From contig CAVXHK010000001.1 of NCBI GenBank assembly GCA_963761705.1, positions 2,080,687 through 2,144,686 of the forward strand: a stretch of DNA of 64,000 nucleotides. Direction: 5' to 3'. This DNA is from CAVVKW01 sp963761705 (GTDB taxonomy: Bacteria; Verrucomicrobiota; Verrucomicrobiia; Chthoniobacterales; JAATET01). The notes beneath the pieces were generated by a model. The model searched no databases, had not been told where the DNA came from, and saw nothing but the letters and a program-made list of their open reading frames with translations. The translations under genes and the position numbers were made by a program. Below are positions 46,279 through 55,150 of this stretch, one piece after another (the first letter of the stretch is position 1; each line of letters begins with the position of its first letter).

Positions 46279-46397
46279 GTCAAGCTCAGCCACCCTGAAC
46301 GGGCGAGCTGGGGCAACTGGTGATCAACTGCCGGTAGAAGGTCCGCGCAACCCCAGGAGCGAAGCGGATAGGGGTTGGCTGCAGCGCCTTGTTAGGC
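46272..46397 (-). repeat. attC 33
   Basis: Boxes GTCCATC and GTTAGGC. Confidence 0.92.
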
Positions 46398-46429
46398 ATG
46401 TATTCGACCTAGTTTTCGGAATGCCTCAA

Positions 46430-46690
46430 TCACTTAAGTAATTCTTTCGATCGAGCCCAATTTCCAGGGAAGAGTTCGTCGAAAAGTTTGTCGATTCGGT
46501 CAAGGTTTTCTGGTGTGTCACGAAATGTAACGCCTGATTCATATGCCGATGCATCAGATCCAAAGGTCGTTCCTGGAGGCCGTAGAAAGCCGAATGAGTC
46601 TAGAATATCATAAATCAAGCATTGTTGAAATGTCTCTCGAGGCTCAATCCCGAGGATCTCTGCCCTTAAAATGAGGACCCCTGGCTTCAC
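46430..46690 (-). CDS. Hypothetical protein
   Basis: The 86-residue frame (MKPGVLILRAEILGIEPRETFQQCLIYDILDSFGFLRPPGTTFGSDASAYESGVTFRDTPENLDRIDKLFDELFPGNW) reads like a soluble protein; no family recognised. About 130 bp upstream of it in the cassette, to 46823, hold no clear gene. Confidence 0.6.
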   Translation of the reverse strand: MKPGVLILRAEILGIEPRETFQQCLIYDILDSFGFLRPPGTTFGSDASAYESGVTFRDTPENLDRIDKLFDELFPGNWARSKELLK

Positions 46691-46822
46691 ATAGTAAGAT
46701 GTTGAAAGTAAAGCAATAGTATTACTCTCGCCATATCTATTTTGATATTCTTAGAACGCGATTGCTGGTATGGCGATCAACAACCAGACGAGGAAGTTTA
46801 AGCGCGTGTTTTGTTTTATGAT

Positions 46823-46948
46823 GCCTAACGTCAAGCTCAGCCACCCTGAACGGGCGACCGGAGTCTACTGGTGATCAACTGCCGGTAAGAGGTCCGCGCA
46901 ACCCCGAGAGCGAAGCGGCTAGGGGTTGGCTGCAGCGCCTTGATGGGC
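46823..46948 (-). repeat. attC 34
   Basis: Boxes GCCTAAC and GATGGGC; attC of family B copy 3. Confidence 0.92.
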
Positions 46949-47270
46949 AGAAGTATTTTTGAGGGGATGAGCTGCCCTTGAGATGATCAAACCCACACAG
47001 CGCTCGCTCATCGAGTGACACGACAATAAGGGCAGTAGGGTGGATGATCATATGCAACATCCGGTGAGCCAGCAGTGATCGTCGTGGCGCTCGATGAGCT
47101 TCTCCGGCAGTGAGATCGTGAAATGCCGAAAAGAGGTGAAAGCGAAGCGATTCGAAGCGGCATCGTTATCGCTGGGAAAAAATATCTTTCAAGAGCGTGC
47201 CGTAGTCGATCTGAGAGGTTTTCCAGCATTGTTCTCGAAGTTGAGTGGATCTGTATCACTTCTGCACATC
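46942..47270 (-). repeat. Non-coding cassette family B, copy 3
   Basis: Same ends and hairpin as copy 1, nearly identical in the right half. Confidence 0.85.
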
Positions 47271-47389
47271 GTCAAGCTCAGCCACCCTGAACGGGAGTTC
47301 GAGTTTGTCTGGTGATCTTCTGGAAGTTGACGGTCCGCGCAACCCCGAGAGCGAAGCGGCTAGGGGTTGGCTGCAGCGCCTTGTTCGGT
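47264..47389 (-). repeat. attC 35
   Basis: Boxes GCACATC and GTTCGGT; centre identical to attC 38. Confidence 0.92.
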
Positions 47390-47755
47390 CTGATAGGCGT
47401 CATCTGCAGAACCAGTGAATGGAAATGATCGAGTCTGAGCGACTGATATCGACCCGATAGTGATCCAAGCAAGGGAAATCGCCGCAATGTGAGAATACCA
47501 CGTCGGTGAGAAACGGGAGCGGGTCATTTGAATTGAGCTTAATAATATGTGCCCAATCGTTAAGACGGCGGCCAAGATTGAGACGACGAGATATGAGATG
47601 TTGAAAGTCCAGAAAAGCGAGTCTGCATTTAGATGAAGAACGTCGAAGAATAAAATGCCCCATGCATCCTTCGCGAATAACCATGAAAGGCAATACATCC
47701 AAATGAGGACTGCTATCAAAAGAATTGAGATGGAATAAAGTGTCTTTGATCTCAT
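47360..47755 (-). CDS. Four-helix membrane protein, unknown (copy 1 of duplicated cassette)
   Basis: The 131-residue frame MRSKTLYSISILLIAVLIWMYCLSW has about four hydrophobic segments and ends in the attC tail EQGAAANP. An upstream in-frame ATG pair encodes MMPPADE from the cassette-edge motif, so the start could be further out (47836). No family recognised. Identical copy at 48910. Confidence 0.75.
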   Translation of the reverse strand: MRSKTLYSISILLIAVLIWMYCLSWLFAKDAWGILFFDVLHLNADSLFWTFNISYLVVSILAAVLTIGHILLSSIQMTRSRFSPTWYSHIAAISLAWITIGSISVAQTRSFPFTGSADDAYQTEQGAAANP

Positions 47756-47817
47756 GGATAGATTTCTTGTAGCACTCTTTACCAAAAGAAAGTTGAAACT
47801 CGTGGGAGTATCTATTT

Positions 47818-47831
47818 CATCCGCCGGAGGC
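47818..47831 (-). repeat. Cassette-edge motif CATCCGCCGGAGGC
   Basis: Eight bases from the R box of attC 36. Confidence 0.7.
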
Positions 47832-47838
47832 ATCATGG

Positions 47839-47964
47839 GCCGAACGTAAAGCTCAGCCACCCCGAACGGGCGATCGGAGACTACTGGTGATCAACTGCCG
47901 GAAAGAGGTCCGCGCAACCCCGAGAGCGAAGCGGCTAGGGGTTGGCTGCAGCGTCTTGATGGAC
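47839..47964 (-). repeat. attC 36
   Basis: Boxes GCCGAAC and GATGGAC; rare GTAAAG in place of GTCAAG. AttC of family A copy 4. Confidence 0.92.
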
Positions 47965-48283
47965 AGAGCATTTTTGCAACGGTGAGCTGCAAGTGGAGCG
48001 ATGAATCTTGGGAATCCTCGCTCATCGTGTGACACGACAATACACGGAGTCCGATCGGCAATTCTTTGCAGATTTTCGCGTTGCAGTCTTCTTGCCGTCG
48101 TGGCGCTCGATGAGCTTCTGCGGGAGGGCAATCGTGAGAATGAAGTCGGATGAAGAAGTCGATTCGGACATCACGTGGAAAATGAATAGAAATATATTTC
48201 AGAACGCCGTCGCAATCGAGGATGCAGCGAGTCGCGGCCTTCGCGATCGCAGTCGGAGGACTCAGTATCTGTCTCTGTCCATC
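47958..48283 (-). repeat. Non-coding cassette family A, copy 4
   Basis: Nearly identical to copy 6 (52940-53265), sharing GATTTTCGCG and a two-base loss (GGAGCGATGAATC), and the preceding attC, so the pair arose by recent duplication. Confidence 0.85.
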
Positions 48284-48403
48284 GTCAAGCTCAACCACCC
48301 CGAACGGGTGATCGAGCCAACCCTGAGGTGAGCTGCCGGTAGCGGGACCGATCAACCCCAGCCAGCGAAGCGGCTAGGGGTTGGCTGCAGCGCCTTGTTC
48401 GGT
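48277..48403 (-). repeat. attC 37
   Basis: Boxes GTCCATC and GTTCGGT. Confidence 0.92.
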
Positions 48404-48472
48404 GCATTTGTTACGTTGAAATAGGAAATATATGGCAGTGCTAACGATTGCTGCGCACACGAGTGAAATCAC

Positions 48473-48808
48473 TTATAAGAATCCATGTAGCATTGGAAAC
48501 ACTATGACGTGCATGTGAGCAGCTGAGTGTAGACTATCAGCCTTTCCGTTTGAGGCATATAGCGCGTAGGCAGCGAGTCCGAATAGCGACGACAAGTATG
48601 CAACGACGCAGAAACAATAATCAATGCGGTTTCGGATCTTGGAGATGACTACAAAAAATAAAGATGCGAAGACGCCGGAAGCTATCGCCCCAACAACTGT
48701 GCTGATGAAAAACATGGTCGTAGGAAGCTCTTGTTCTGTGCTGTTCCAGCAAGCTAATACAAAGGTCGCAATATTGATTGCTGACAATATTGCTATGTGA
48801 ATTCTCAT
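48473..48808 (-). CDS. Small membrane protein, unknown
   Basis: The 111-residue protein has three hydrophobic segments (IHIAILSAINIATFVLACW, MFFISTVVGAIASGVFASLFFVVI, FCVVAYLSSLFGLAAYALYA). No family recognised. It ends 70 bp before attC 37. Confidence 0.7.
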   Translation of the reverse strand: MRIHIAILSAINIATFVLACWNSTEQELPTTMFFISTVVGAIASGVFASLFFVVISKIRNRIDYCFCVVAYLSSLFGLAAYALYASNGKADSLHSAAHMHVIVFPMLHGFL

Positions 48809-48813
48809 GTTTT

Positions 48814-48939
48814 ACCGAACGTCAAGCTCAGCCACCCTGAACGGGAGTTCGAGTTTGTCTGGTGATCTTCTGGAAGTTGACGGTCCGCGCAACCCCGAGA
48901 GCGAAGCGGCTAGGGGTTGGCTGCAGCGCCTTGTTCGGT
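48814..48939 (-). repeat. attC 38
   Basis: Boxes ACCGAAC and GTTCGGT; duplicate of attC 35. Confidence 0.92.
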
Positions 48940-49305
48940 CTGATAGGCGTCATCTGCAGAACCAGTGAATGGAAATGATCGAGTCTGAGCGACTGATATC
49001 GACCCGATAGTGATCCAAGCAAGGGAAATCGCCGCAATGTGAGAATACCACGTCGGTGAGAAACGGGAGCGGGTCATTTGAATTGAGCTTAATAATATGT
49101 GCCCAATCGTTAAGACGGCGGCCAAGATTGAGACGACGAGATATGAGATGTTGAAAGTCCAGAAAAGCGAGTCTGCATTTAGATGAAGAACGTCGAAGAA
49201 TAAAATGCCCCATGCATCCTTCGCGAATAACCATGAAAGGCAATACATCCAAATGAGGACTGCTATCAAAAGAATTGAGATGGAATAAAGTGTCTTTGAT
49301 CTCAT
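48910..49305 (-). CDS. Four-helix membrane protein, unknown (copy 2 of duplicated cassette)
   Basis: Same sequence as 47360-47755, displaced by exactly 1550 bp. The identical block covers the gene, its attC and the 5' edge, i.e. one whole cassette. Confidence 0.75.
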   Translation of the reverse strand: MRSKTLYSISILLIAVLIWMYCLSWLFAKDAWGILFFDVLHLNADSLFWTFNISYLVVSILAAVLTIGHILLSSIQMTRSRFSPTWYSHIAAISLAWITIGSISVAQTRSFPFTGSADDAYQTEQGAAANP

Positions 49306-49367
49306 GGATAGATTTCTTGTAGCACTCTTTACCAAAAGAAAGTTGAAACTCGTGGGAGTATCTATTT

Positions 49368-49381
49368 CATCCGCCGGAGGC
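49368..49381 (-). repeat. Cassette-edge motif CATCCGCCGGAGGC
   Basis: Same position as in the copy at 47818. Confidence 0.7.
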
Positions 49382-49388
49382 ATCATGG

Positions 49389-49513
49389 GCCGAACGTAAA
49401 GCTCAGCCACCCTGAACGGGTGAACGAGTTTGTCTGGTGATCATCTGCCCGTGGCGGGTCCGCGCAACCCAGCCGCGAAGCGGCTAAGGGTTGGCTGCAG
49501 CGCCTTGTTCGGG
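49389..49513 (-). repeat. attC 39
   Basis: Boxes GCCGAAC and GTTCGGG; GTAAAG variant. AttC of family C copy 2. Confidence 0.92.
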
Positions 49514-49849
49514 CAGTAAGCGGTCTCCGTCGGATTGCTTTCCTGTCTTCGATGCCAACCCTTCCGTATCACTACCGAAGGCTTTCAAAATGTAACCTAT
49601 CCTACCCGGACAACGGCATCGGATCCAAAGTCACTTTTAAGGGGGTGCAAGGATTGTGGGCGGACGGCGTGATTTCCAGAATCACAGGTGTCATCCATCG
49701 GAGATTACTGCTCGGTGCCGAGTGAGAAGATGATCAAATTTGGATTGTCGCGGATGAATGAATCATTATTGATCGGTCAAACTTCAAGCAATGGTGGAAT
49801 GCGGTGGCTCTCGAAAGTCTGACTCATATTTTCAGAATTCTTTCAGCCC
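49514..49849 (-). repeat. Gene-poor cassette family C, copy 2
   Basis: Related to copies at 45500 and 63139; the minus-strand frame of copy 1 is stopped early here (MSQTFESHRIPPLLEV). Confidence 0.7.
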
Positions 49850-49972
49850 GAACGTCAAGCTCAGCCACCCTGAACGGGAGTCCGAATTTGTCTGGTGATC
49901 TTCTGGAAGTTGACGGTCCGCGCAACCCTGGCCGCGCAGCGGCTAAGGGTTGGCTGCAGCGCCTTGTTCGAC
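49847..49972 (-). repeat. attC 40
   Basis: Boxes CCCGAAC and GTTCGAC. Confidence 0.92.
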
Positions 49973-50178
49973 CGTATTTGGCGAGGTGCTTTGTGGTCCG
50001 GAGGGATGAATGAACTGCATCTGGAATTTTACTGATTCAATCTACTCAAACGACTCGTTGAATTCCAAGTTTCGAAATAGGAATGATGCTTTCTGGAATC
50101 ACAATACAAGCGCTCGAAGAGTGATGGGCAAAGATCGTGGCCGACAGAGTGGGGGATAGAGAGAAACGAATTTGTAGT

Positions 50179-50192
50179 CATCCGCCGGAGGC
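50179..50192 (-). repeat. Internal copy of motif CATCCGCCGGAGGC
   Basis: The only copy well inside a cassette; may mark an old cassette edge. Confidence 0.6.
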
Positions 50193-50520
50193 TATGCCGG
50201 AAAGAGATGAAGAGCAGAAAGAATGTGGAATGAAGCAGGGGAAGCCGATCTGGCGATGAACGGCTCTGCGGGCATCGATGGATGGGCGGATAAGCAGCGG
50301 AAACCGTTGCAAATCACTCTTGCGAGGTCTTCGTGGTCGCTGCTCTGAGCGGGCCACGATGAGCGGTCGAGGTAGGGAAGACGAAAAGGTTGATTGGAAG
50401 AGGGAAGAGCGAAGGTGTGGTGATGCGAGAGGATGAGGGTGATTGGGCATCAACTCGTGTCAGCCACCGAAACGAGCGAATCACCAACCCGCTTTCGCCA
50501 TCACAACATTCACAATACCT

Positions 50521-50534
50521 CATCCGCCGGAGGC
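50521..50534 (-). repeat. Cassette-edge motif CATCCGCCGGAGGC
   Basis: Twelve bases from the R box of attC 41. Confidence 0.7.
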
Positions 50535-50545
50535 ATCACCATTGG

Positions 50546-50671
50546 GTCGAACGTCAAGCTCAGCCACCCTGAGCGGGTAACCGAGCCAACCCTGAGGTGA
50601 GCTGCAAGTTGCAGGTCCGAGCAACCCCAGCCGGGGAGCGGCTAAGGGTTGGCTGCAGCGCCTTGTTAGGC
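50546..50671 (-). repeat. attC 41
   Basis: Boxes GTCGAAC and GTTAGGC; centre as attC 2. Confidence 0.92.
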
Positions 50672-50680
50672 TGTATTGTG

Positions 50681-51130
50681 CTACTTGAATCCCATCCACA
50701 GACATACACCGAGCCCTACAAGCACACAAATAATTGCCAAGTAGTTGGTGATAGAATCACCTGTTTGCAATGTTGCTTGCTTTGGGTTGGTCGGATTGTA
50801 AAAGACTTCGATATCTTTTCCGGGCTGATTGTCATTCACAAATGCGAAGTCACCCGCTGCGGACATGTGGTATCCTTTGATCCTCGAGGTGTAGTCGCGA
50901 CCGTCTACATTGTATCTGTAATGGACCTTTGCGTAATGAGTTGATCTCCCTTTATCCGAGCGACTTGTTCCAAGCTCATTTGATAAAATCGTTCCGTTTG
51001 TCGAGGGCCATGATTCCGATGCTTTCGCGAGCATGATATAATGGAAAAGTTTCACGAGGCTCCACAATAGGAGCAGCGCAAATGCGATTATCACAATTGA
51101 AATAACGGGAATCTCGCGCAAAACATCCAT
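50681..51130 (-). CDS. DUF3592-like membrane protein (copy 2)
   Basis: The 149-residue protein differs from 21923-22372 at only a few residues (for example MDVLREIPVISI against MDVLRGLSVISI). The matching attC shows that the whole cassette was copied or acquired twice, 28.8 kb apart. Confidence 0.85.
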   Translation of the reverse strand: MDVLREIPVISIVIIAFALLLLWSLVKLFHYIMLAKASESWPSTNGTILSNELGTSRSDKGRSTHYAKVHYRYNVDGRDYTSRIKGYHMSAAGDFAFVNDNQPGKDIEVFYNPTNPKQATLQTGDSITNYLAIICVLVGLGVCLWMGFK

Positions 51131-51176
51131 CGTCTTGATTAGGTTAGTCTTGGAAGTTGAAAATCACAGTATGAAT

Positions 51177-51302
51177 GCCTAACGTCAAGCTCAGCCACCC
51201 TGAGCGGGCGATCGGAGACTACTGGTGATTAACTGCCGGTAAGAGGTCCGCGCAACCCCGAGAGCGAAGCGGCTAGGGGTTGGCTGCAGCGTCTTGATGG
51301 AC
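51177..51302 (-). repeat. attC 42
   Basis: Boxes GCCTAAC and GATGGAC; attC of family A copy 5. Confidence 0.92.
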
Positions 51303-51623
51303 AGAGCATTTTTGCAACGGTGAGCTGCAAGTGGAGTGATCGAATCTTGGGAATCCTCGCTCATCGTGTGACACGACAATGCACAGAGTCCGATCGGTAA
51401 TTCAATGCAGGCGCTCCCGTTGCAGTCCTCTTGCCGTCGTGGCGCTCGATGAGCTTCTGCGGGAGGGCAATCGTGAGAATGAAGTCGGATAAAGAAGTCG
51501 ATTCGGACATCACATGGAAAAATGAATAGAAATATCTTTCAGAACGCCGTCGCAATCGAGGATGCAGTGAGTCGCGGCCCTCGCGTTCGCAGTCGGAGGA
51601 CTCAGTATCTGTCTCTGTCCATC
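51296..51623 (-). repeat. Non-coding cassette family A, copy 5
   Basis: Loop variant CAATGCAGGCGCTCCCG; one extra A (GGAAAAATGAATAG) shifts frames relative to copy 1. Confidence 0.85.
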
Positions 51624-51742
51624 GTCAAGCTCAGCCACCCCGAACGGGTGACCGCAAACGACTGGTGATCAACTGCCAGTAAGAGGTTCGCGCAACCCCA
51701 GGAGCGAAGCGGATAGGGCTTGGCTGCAGCGCCTTCTTCGGC
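51617..51742 (-). repeat. attC 43
   Basis: Boxes GTCCATC and CTTCGGC. The core G of GTT is a C, and the usual CCTTGTT reads CCTTCTT, so this site may be inactive. Confidence 0.88.
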
Positions 51743-51816
51743 CCGGATTTACTGAATAATCGCAGCGGTCTCCCGCAGCGAGGATTACAATCCTCATCCA
51801 AAACCTTACGCAACTC

Positions 51817-52113
51817 CTATTTCTGTCCGCTTTTGTGTAGCTTGTTCAGGTGATAAGTGATTCCGAGGATTGCAGCGACCAACACCAGTGGGAATCCAAG
51901 TTGAAGAAGTATCCATGATCTTCCAGAAGTGGCCAGCAGAGTCCCTGAGAGGCAGATGCAGAAAGTGACAATGGCAACGGCATAGAAGATAATCCAAACT
52001 CGTTCTTTACTCGATTTAGCTCGTCGATAAGAACACCATGTTCCGATAATTCCTCCGATGAGACCGAGGAGAGCGCCAATAAATCCGGGATGAAGAATAG
52101 ATGATGTGTCCAT
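51817..52113 (-). CDS. Three-helix membrane protein, unknown
   Basis: The 98-residue protein MDTSSILHPGFIGALLGLIGGIIGTWCSYRRAKSSKERVWIIFYAVAIVTFCICLSGTLLA with a third helix LGFPLVLVAAILGITYHL. No family recognised. Start at 52113 rather than an attC-internal start. Confidence 0.72.
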   Translation of the reverse strand: MDTSSILHPGFIGALLGLIGGIIGTWCSYRRAKSSKERVWIIFYAVAIVTFCICLSGTLLATSGRSWILLQLGFPLVLVAAILGITYHLNKLHKSGQK

Positions 52114-52136
52114 GTTGTGGGAATTTAATTTTCTTA

Positions 52137-52262
52137 GCCGAACGTCAAGCTCAGTCACCCCGAACGGGTGCTGAGGAAAGCGGCGTGATCAACTGCAATC
52201 TGACCGTCCGCCAACCCCTAAGAGCGAAGCGGCTAGGGGTTGACTGCAGCGCCTTGTTCGGT
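52137..52262 (-). repeat. attC 44
   Basis: Boxes GCCGAAC and GTTCGGT. Variant stem CAGTCACC / GTTGACTGCAG. Confidence 0.92.
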
Positions 52263-52811
52263 GCTATTGAATACATCCGAAGGTAGTATCAAGGACATGA
52301 TAGGATCGCCGACTATAGATCCGAGTCGAGTTTGATCAATATCGATTAAATTCGTTCGTTTTCTATCTTGGGGCGAGGAAAAGGTTATTGAAGTGAATCT
52401 GGGAGAATGTTGGCTGCGGGACAGAATGACAAAACCGGATTCAATAAAAGGATGCTCTTCTCCAGATCTCCACTTTACTGTAAAGGGGCTGGAAATAAAT
52501 AGTCTTTCGTCCCATTCGTCTTTCGGAACGATCAAATCGCGATACTCACGCAAGATGCTCCAAATGGGGGTAGAACTCCCGGACAGTAACCTCACTTTTT
52601 CAGGAATAGGATATGGTGAGTCTTTGGAAGCCGAAATCATTCTTCGGAAATCAGAAGAAGATCCAAAGAATTCGTTCTCTTCATTGATAGTGGGTTCAGC
52701 AGTTTGAGTGAGTATTTCGAAAAAGCGTGTGATCGTGCCATGCTCCGTAGCAGAAGCTGGCATAATCACCCCAGCGAAGACTAACGTGAGAAATGCGGTG
52801 AAATAGTTCAT
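52233..52811 (-). CDS. Secreted protein, unknown
   Basis: The 192-residue protein begins MNYFTAFLTLVFAGVIMPASATEH, a signal peptide with ASA cleavage. The mature domain is unrecognised (FFEILTQTAEPTINEENEFFGSSSDFRRMI; VKWRSGEEHPFIESGFVILSRSQ). Tail EQGAAVNP from attC 44. Confidence 0.78.
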   Translation of the reverse strand: MNYFTAFLTLVFAGVIMPASATEHGTITRFFEILTQTAEPTINEENEFFGSSSDFRRMISASKDSPYPIPEKVRLLSGSSTPIWSILREYRDLIVPKDEWDERLFISSPFTVKWRSGEEHPFIESGFVILSRSQHSPRFTSITFSSPQDRKRTNLIDIDQTRLGSIVGDPIMSLILPSDVFNSTEQGAAVNP

Positions 52812-52820
52812 ATTTTTATT

Positions 52821-52946
52821 ACCGAACGTAAAGCTCAGCCACCCCGAACGGGCGATCGGAGACTACTGGTGATCAACTGCCGGAAAGAGGTCCGCGCAAC
52901 CCCGAGAGCGAAGCGGCTAGGGGTTGGCTGCAGCGTCTTGATGGAC
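52821..52946 (-). repeat. attC 45
   Basis: Boxes ACCGAAC and GATGGAC; GTAAAG variant like attC 36. AttC of family A copy 6. Confidence 0.92.
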
Positions 52947-53265
52947 AGAGCATTTTTGCAACGGTGAGCTGCAAGTGGAGCGATGAATCTTGGGCATCCT
53001 CGCTCATCGTGTGACACGACAATACACGGAGTCCGATCGGCAATTCTTTGCAGATTTTCGCGTTGCAGTCTTCTTGCCGTCGTGGCGCTCGATGAGCTTC
53101 TGCGGGAGGGCAATCGTGAGAATGAAGTCGGATGAAGAAGTCGATTCGGACATCACGTGGAAAATGAATAGAAATATATTTCAGAACGCCGTCGCAATCG
53201 AGGATGCAGCGAGTCGCGGCCCTCGCGATCGCAGTCGGAGGACTCAGTATCTGTCTCTGTCCATC
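52940..53265 (-). repeat. Non-coding cassette family A, copy 6
   Basis: Near-identical to copy 4. Confidence 0.85.
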
Positions 53266-53384
53266 GTCAAGCTCAACCACCCTGAACGGGCGACCGCAGA
53301 GAACTGGTGATCAACTGCCGGTAGAAGGTCCGCGCAACCCCAGGAGCGAAGCGGATAGGGGTTGGCTGCAGCGCCTTGTTAGGC
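53259..53384 (-). repeat. attC 46
   Basis: Boxes GTCCATC and GTTAGGC. Confidence 0.92.
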
Positions 53385-54011
53385 ATCAGGCTTGAACGAT
53401 TGCAATACCTTGAGATACAAATTACCATTATCTGTGATTTGTATTTCAAATGGTGTCGAAGACACTTTCCCTGCGGGAGAGAGATAATCAACTGATACGA
53501 AATATTCACCAGGCTTGCTTTCGTTTACCTCATACATATTGAAGAAGTCGACCATTGAGAGGTCCTCTGGTATCTGAAATGAATTGTCATTCTTAGAAAC
53601 TTTGAAGGCTTCGATAGCCGAATTAATTCGTTGAATGCGTTCCGTATCTGAATATGGAATAACTATCGAAAAATAGATTCCTGTCGTATGACCTCCAAAC
53701 CCGCCGGTTCCGATCTCATACAGAATGAATTTCACTGGTTTACCGCTTTCCTTCGAAGTGACATGGACAAACAAGTTCTGAACCCGTGGCTTGTCTTTGA
53801 AGCTGTTTTCAGCGTTGGTGAAAATGTCGAGGCTGTTGAAGTCTACTGAAGGGTCTGTCAGGCCGACATTCATGTCGAATGTTCCCATTGTAGAACTTGT
53901 GTCTTCTCGTCTATCTGGCGAGTTCGGAAACCTCTGTTGTATTTCTACCGTCGCACAATGTAGAGTTTGGACAATGCCGATGGCTGAAATAAATAGGATT
54001 ATGTATTTCAT
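53379..54011 (-). CDS. Secreted protein, unknown
   Basis: The 210-residue protein starts MKYIILFISAIGIVQTLHCATVEI, a signal peptide. The mature chain is beta-rich with NLFVHVTSKESGKPVKFILYEIGTGGFGGHTTGIYFSIVIPY. No family recognised. Stop overlaps the attC R box. Confidence 0.78.
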   Translation of the reverse strand: MKYIILFISAIGIVQTLHCATVEIQQRFPNSPDRREDTSSTMGTFDMNVGLTDPSVDFNSLDIFTNAENSFKDKPRVQNLFVHVTSKESGKPVKFILYEIGTGGFGGHTTGIYFSIVIPYSDTERIQRINSAIEAFKVSKNDNSFQIPEDLSMVDFFNMYEVNESKPGEYFVSVDYLSPAGKVSSTPFEIQITDNGNLYLKVLQSFKPDA

Positions 54012-54022
54012 AATTTGTTATT

Positions 54023-54148
54023 GCCTAACGTCAAGCTCAGCCACCCCGAACGGGCGAACCGAGACAACTGGTGATCAACTGCCTGTGGCGGGACCGCGCA
54101 ACCCCAGGAGCGAAGCGGATAGGGGTTGGCTGCAGCGCCTTGTTAGGC
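54023..54148 (-). repeat. attC 47
   Basis: Boxes GCCTAAC and GTTAGGC. Confidence 0.92.
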
Positions 54149-54156
54149 CGTATTTG

Positions 54157-54573
54157 CTATTTCCTCGCGAAATGCTGCGGATACGCCGTGCGTAAGCACG
54201 CTGTAACTTCGGGGCTAAAGGATGCGTTTGGGTGCTCGCTGAAGTATATCGCTGCGTCCGCTTTGTAGTCTTCGAGCAATTGATCCCGGTAAAATAAGAT
54301 CCGTGGGAGCTTGCTTGCTATGTGCAAAAGACCTGCGGAGTTATCGAGATCACTCAGAACAGATACATTGGCAGCGGTGAATGTCTCGGAAGCCTCAAGC
54401 GCACTGGGTATGTTTCCATCTCTTATCAGATTCGACACTTGTAGATTCATCATGAGTTGGCCGTTTGTCGCTTGAACGGCTGCCCACTGTATTCCTAAAC
54501 AGAAGGCTGCAGTGAGGACAATAATCGCTGCTGTCACGACGAGCGCTGATTTGATGATTTTGGTTTTTTTCAT
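54157..54573 (-). CDS. Membrane-anchored protein, unknown
   Basis: The 138-residue protein has a basic start and one helix (SALVVTAAIIVLTAAFCLGIQWAAV) followed by a helical soluble part. No family recognised. Confidence 0.75.
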   Translation of the reverse strand: MKKTKIIKSALVVTAAIIVLTAAFCLGIQWAAVQATNGQLMMNLQVSNLIRDGNIPSALEASETFTAANVSVLSDLDNSAGLLHIASKLPRILFYRDQLLEDYKADAAIYFSEHPNASFSPEVTACLRTAYPQHFARK

Positions 54574-54583
54574 AAATTTATTG

Positions 54584-54709
54584 GCCTAACGTCAAGCTCA
54601 GCCACCCTGAACGGGCAACCGAATTTGAATGGTGATCTTCTGGAAGTTGACGGTCCGGGCAACCCCAAGAGCGAAGCGGCTAGGGGTTGGCTGCAGCGCC
54701 TTGATGGGC
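54584..54709 (-). repeat. attC 48
   Basis: Boxes GCCTAAC and GATGGGC; attC of family B copy 4. Confidence 0.92.
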
Positions 54710-55031
54710 AGAAGTATTTTGAGGGGATGAGCTGCCCTTGAGATGATCAAATCCACAGTGCGCTCGCTCATCGAGTGACACGACAATAAGGGCAGTAGGG
54801 CGGATGATCATATGCAACATCCGGTGAGCCACCAGTGATCGTCGTGGCGCTCGATGAGCTTCTCCGGCACTGAGATCGTGAGATGGCGAAAAGAGGGGGA
54901 AAGCGAAGCGATTCAAAGCGGCTTCGTCATCACTAGGGAAAAATACCTTCCAAGACCGCGCCGTAGTCGATCTGAGCTGGGTTGCAGCACTGCTTGCCGA
55001 AGTCGAATGATCTGCATCACTTCTGCACATC
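54703..55031 (-). repeat. Non-coding cassette family B, copy 4
   Basis: Right half diverges from copies 1-3 (GAGCTGGGTTGCAGCACTGC) while the inverted repeat arms are kept. Confidence 0.85.
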
Positions 55032-55150
55032 GTCAAGCTCAGCCACCCCGAACGGGCGATGAGAGACTACTGGTGATCAACTGCCGGTAAGAGGTCCGCG
55101 CAACCCCGAGAGCGAAGCGGCTAGGGGTTGGCTGCAGCGTCTTGATGGAC
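55025..55150 (-). repeat. attC 49
   Basis: Boxes GCACATC and GATGGAC: both ends are GAT type because families B and A lie side by side. Confidence 0.92.

Larger units (their letters stand above)
49973..50545. other. Cassette without recognisable gene
   Basis: About 570 bp bounded by matching boxes GTTCGAC and GTCGAAC. Short frames on both strands are not protein-like. It holds two copies of the CATCCGCCGGAGGC motif, at 50179-50192 and 50521-50534. Confidence 0.6.
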
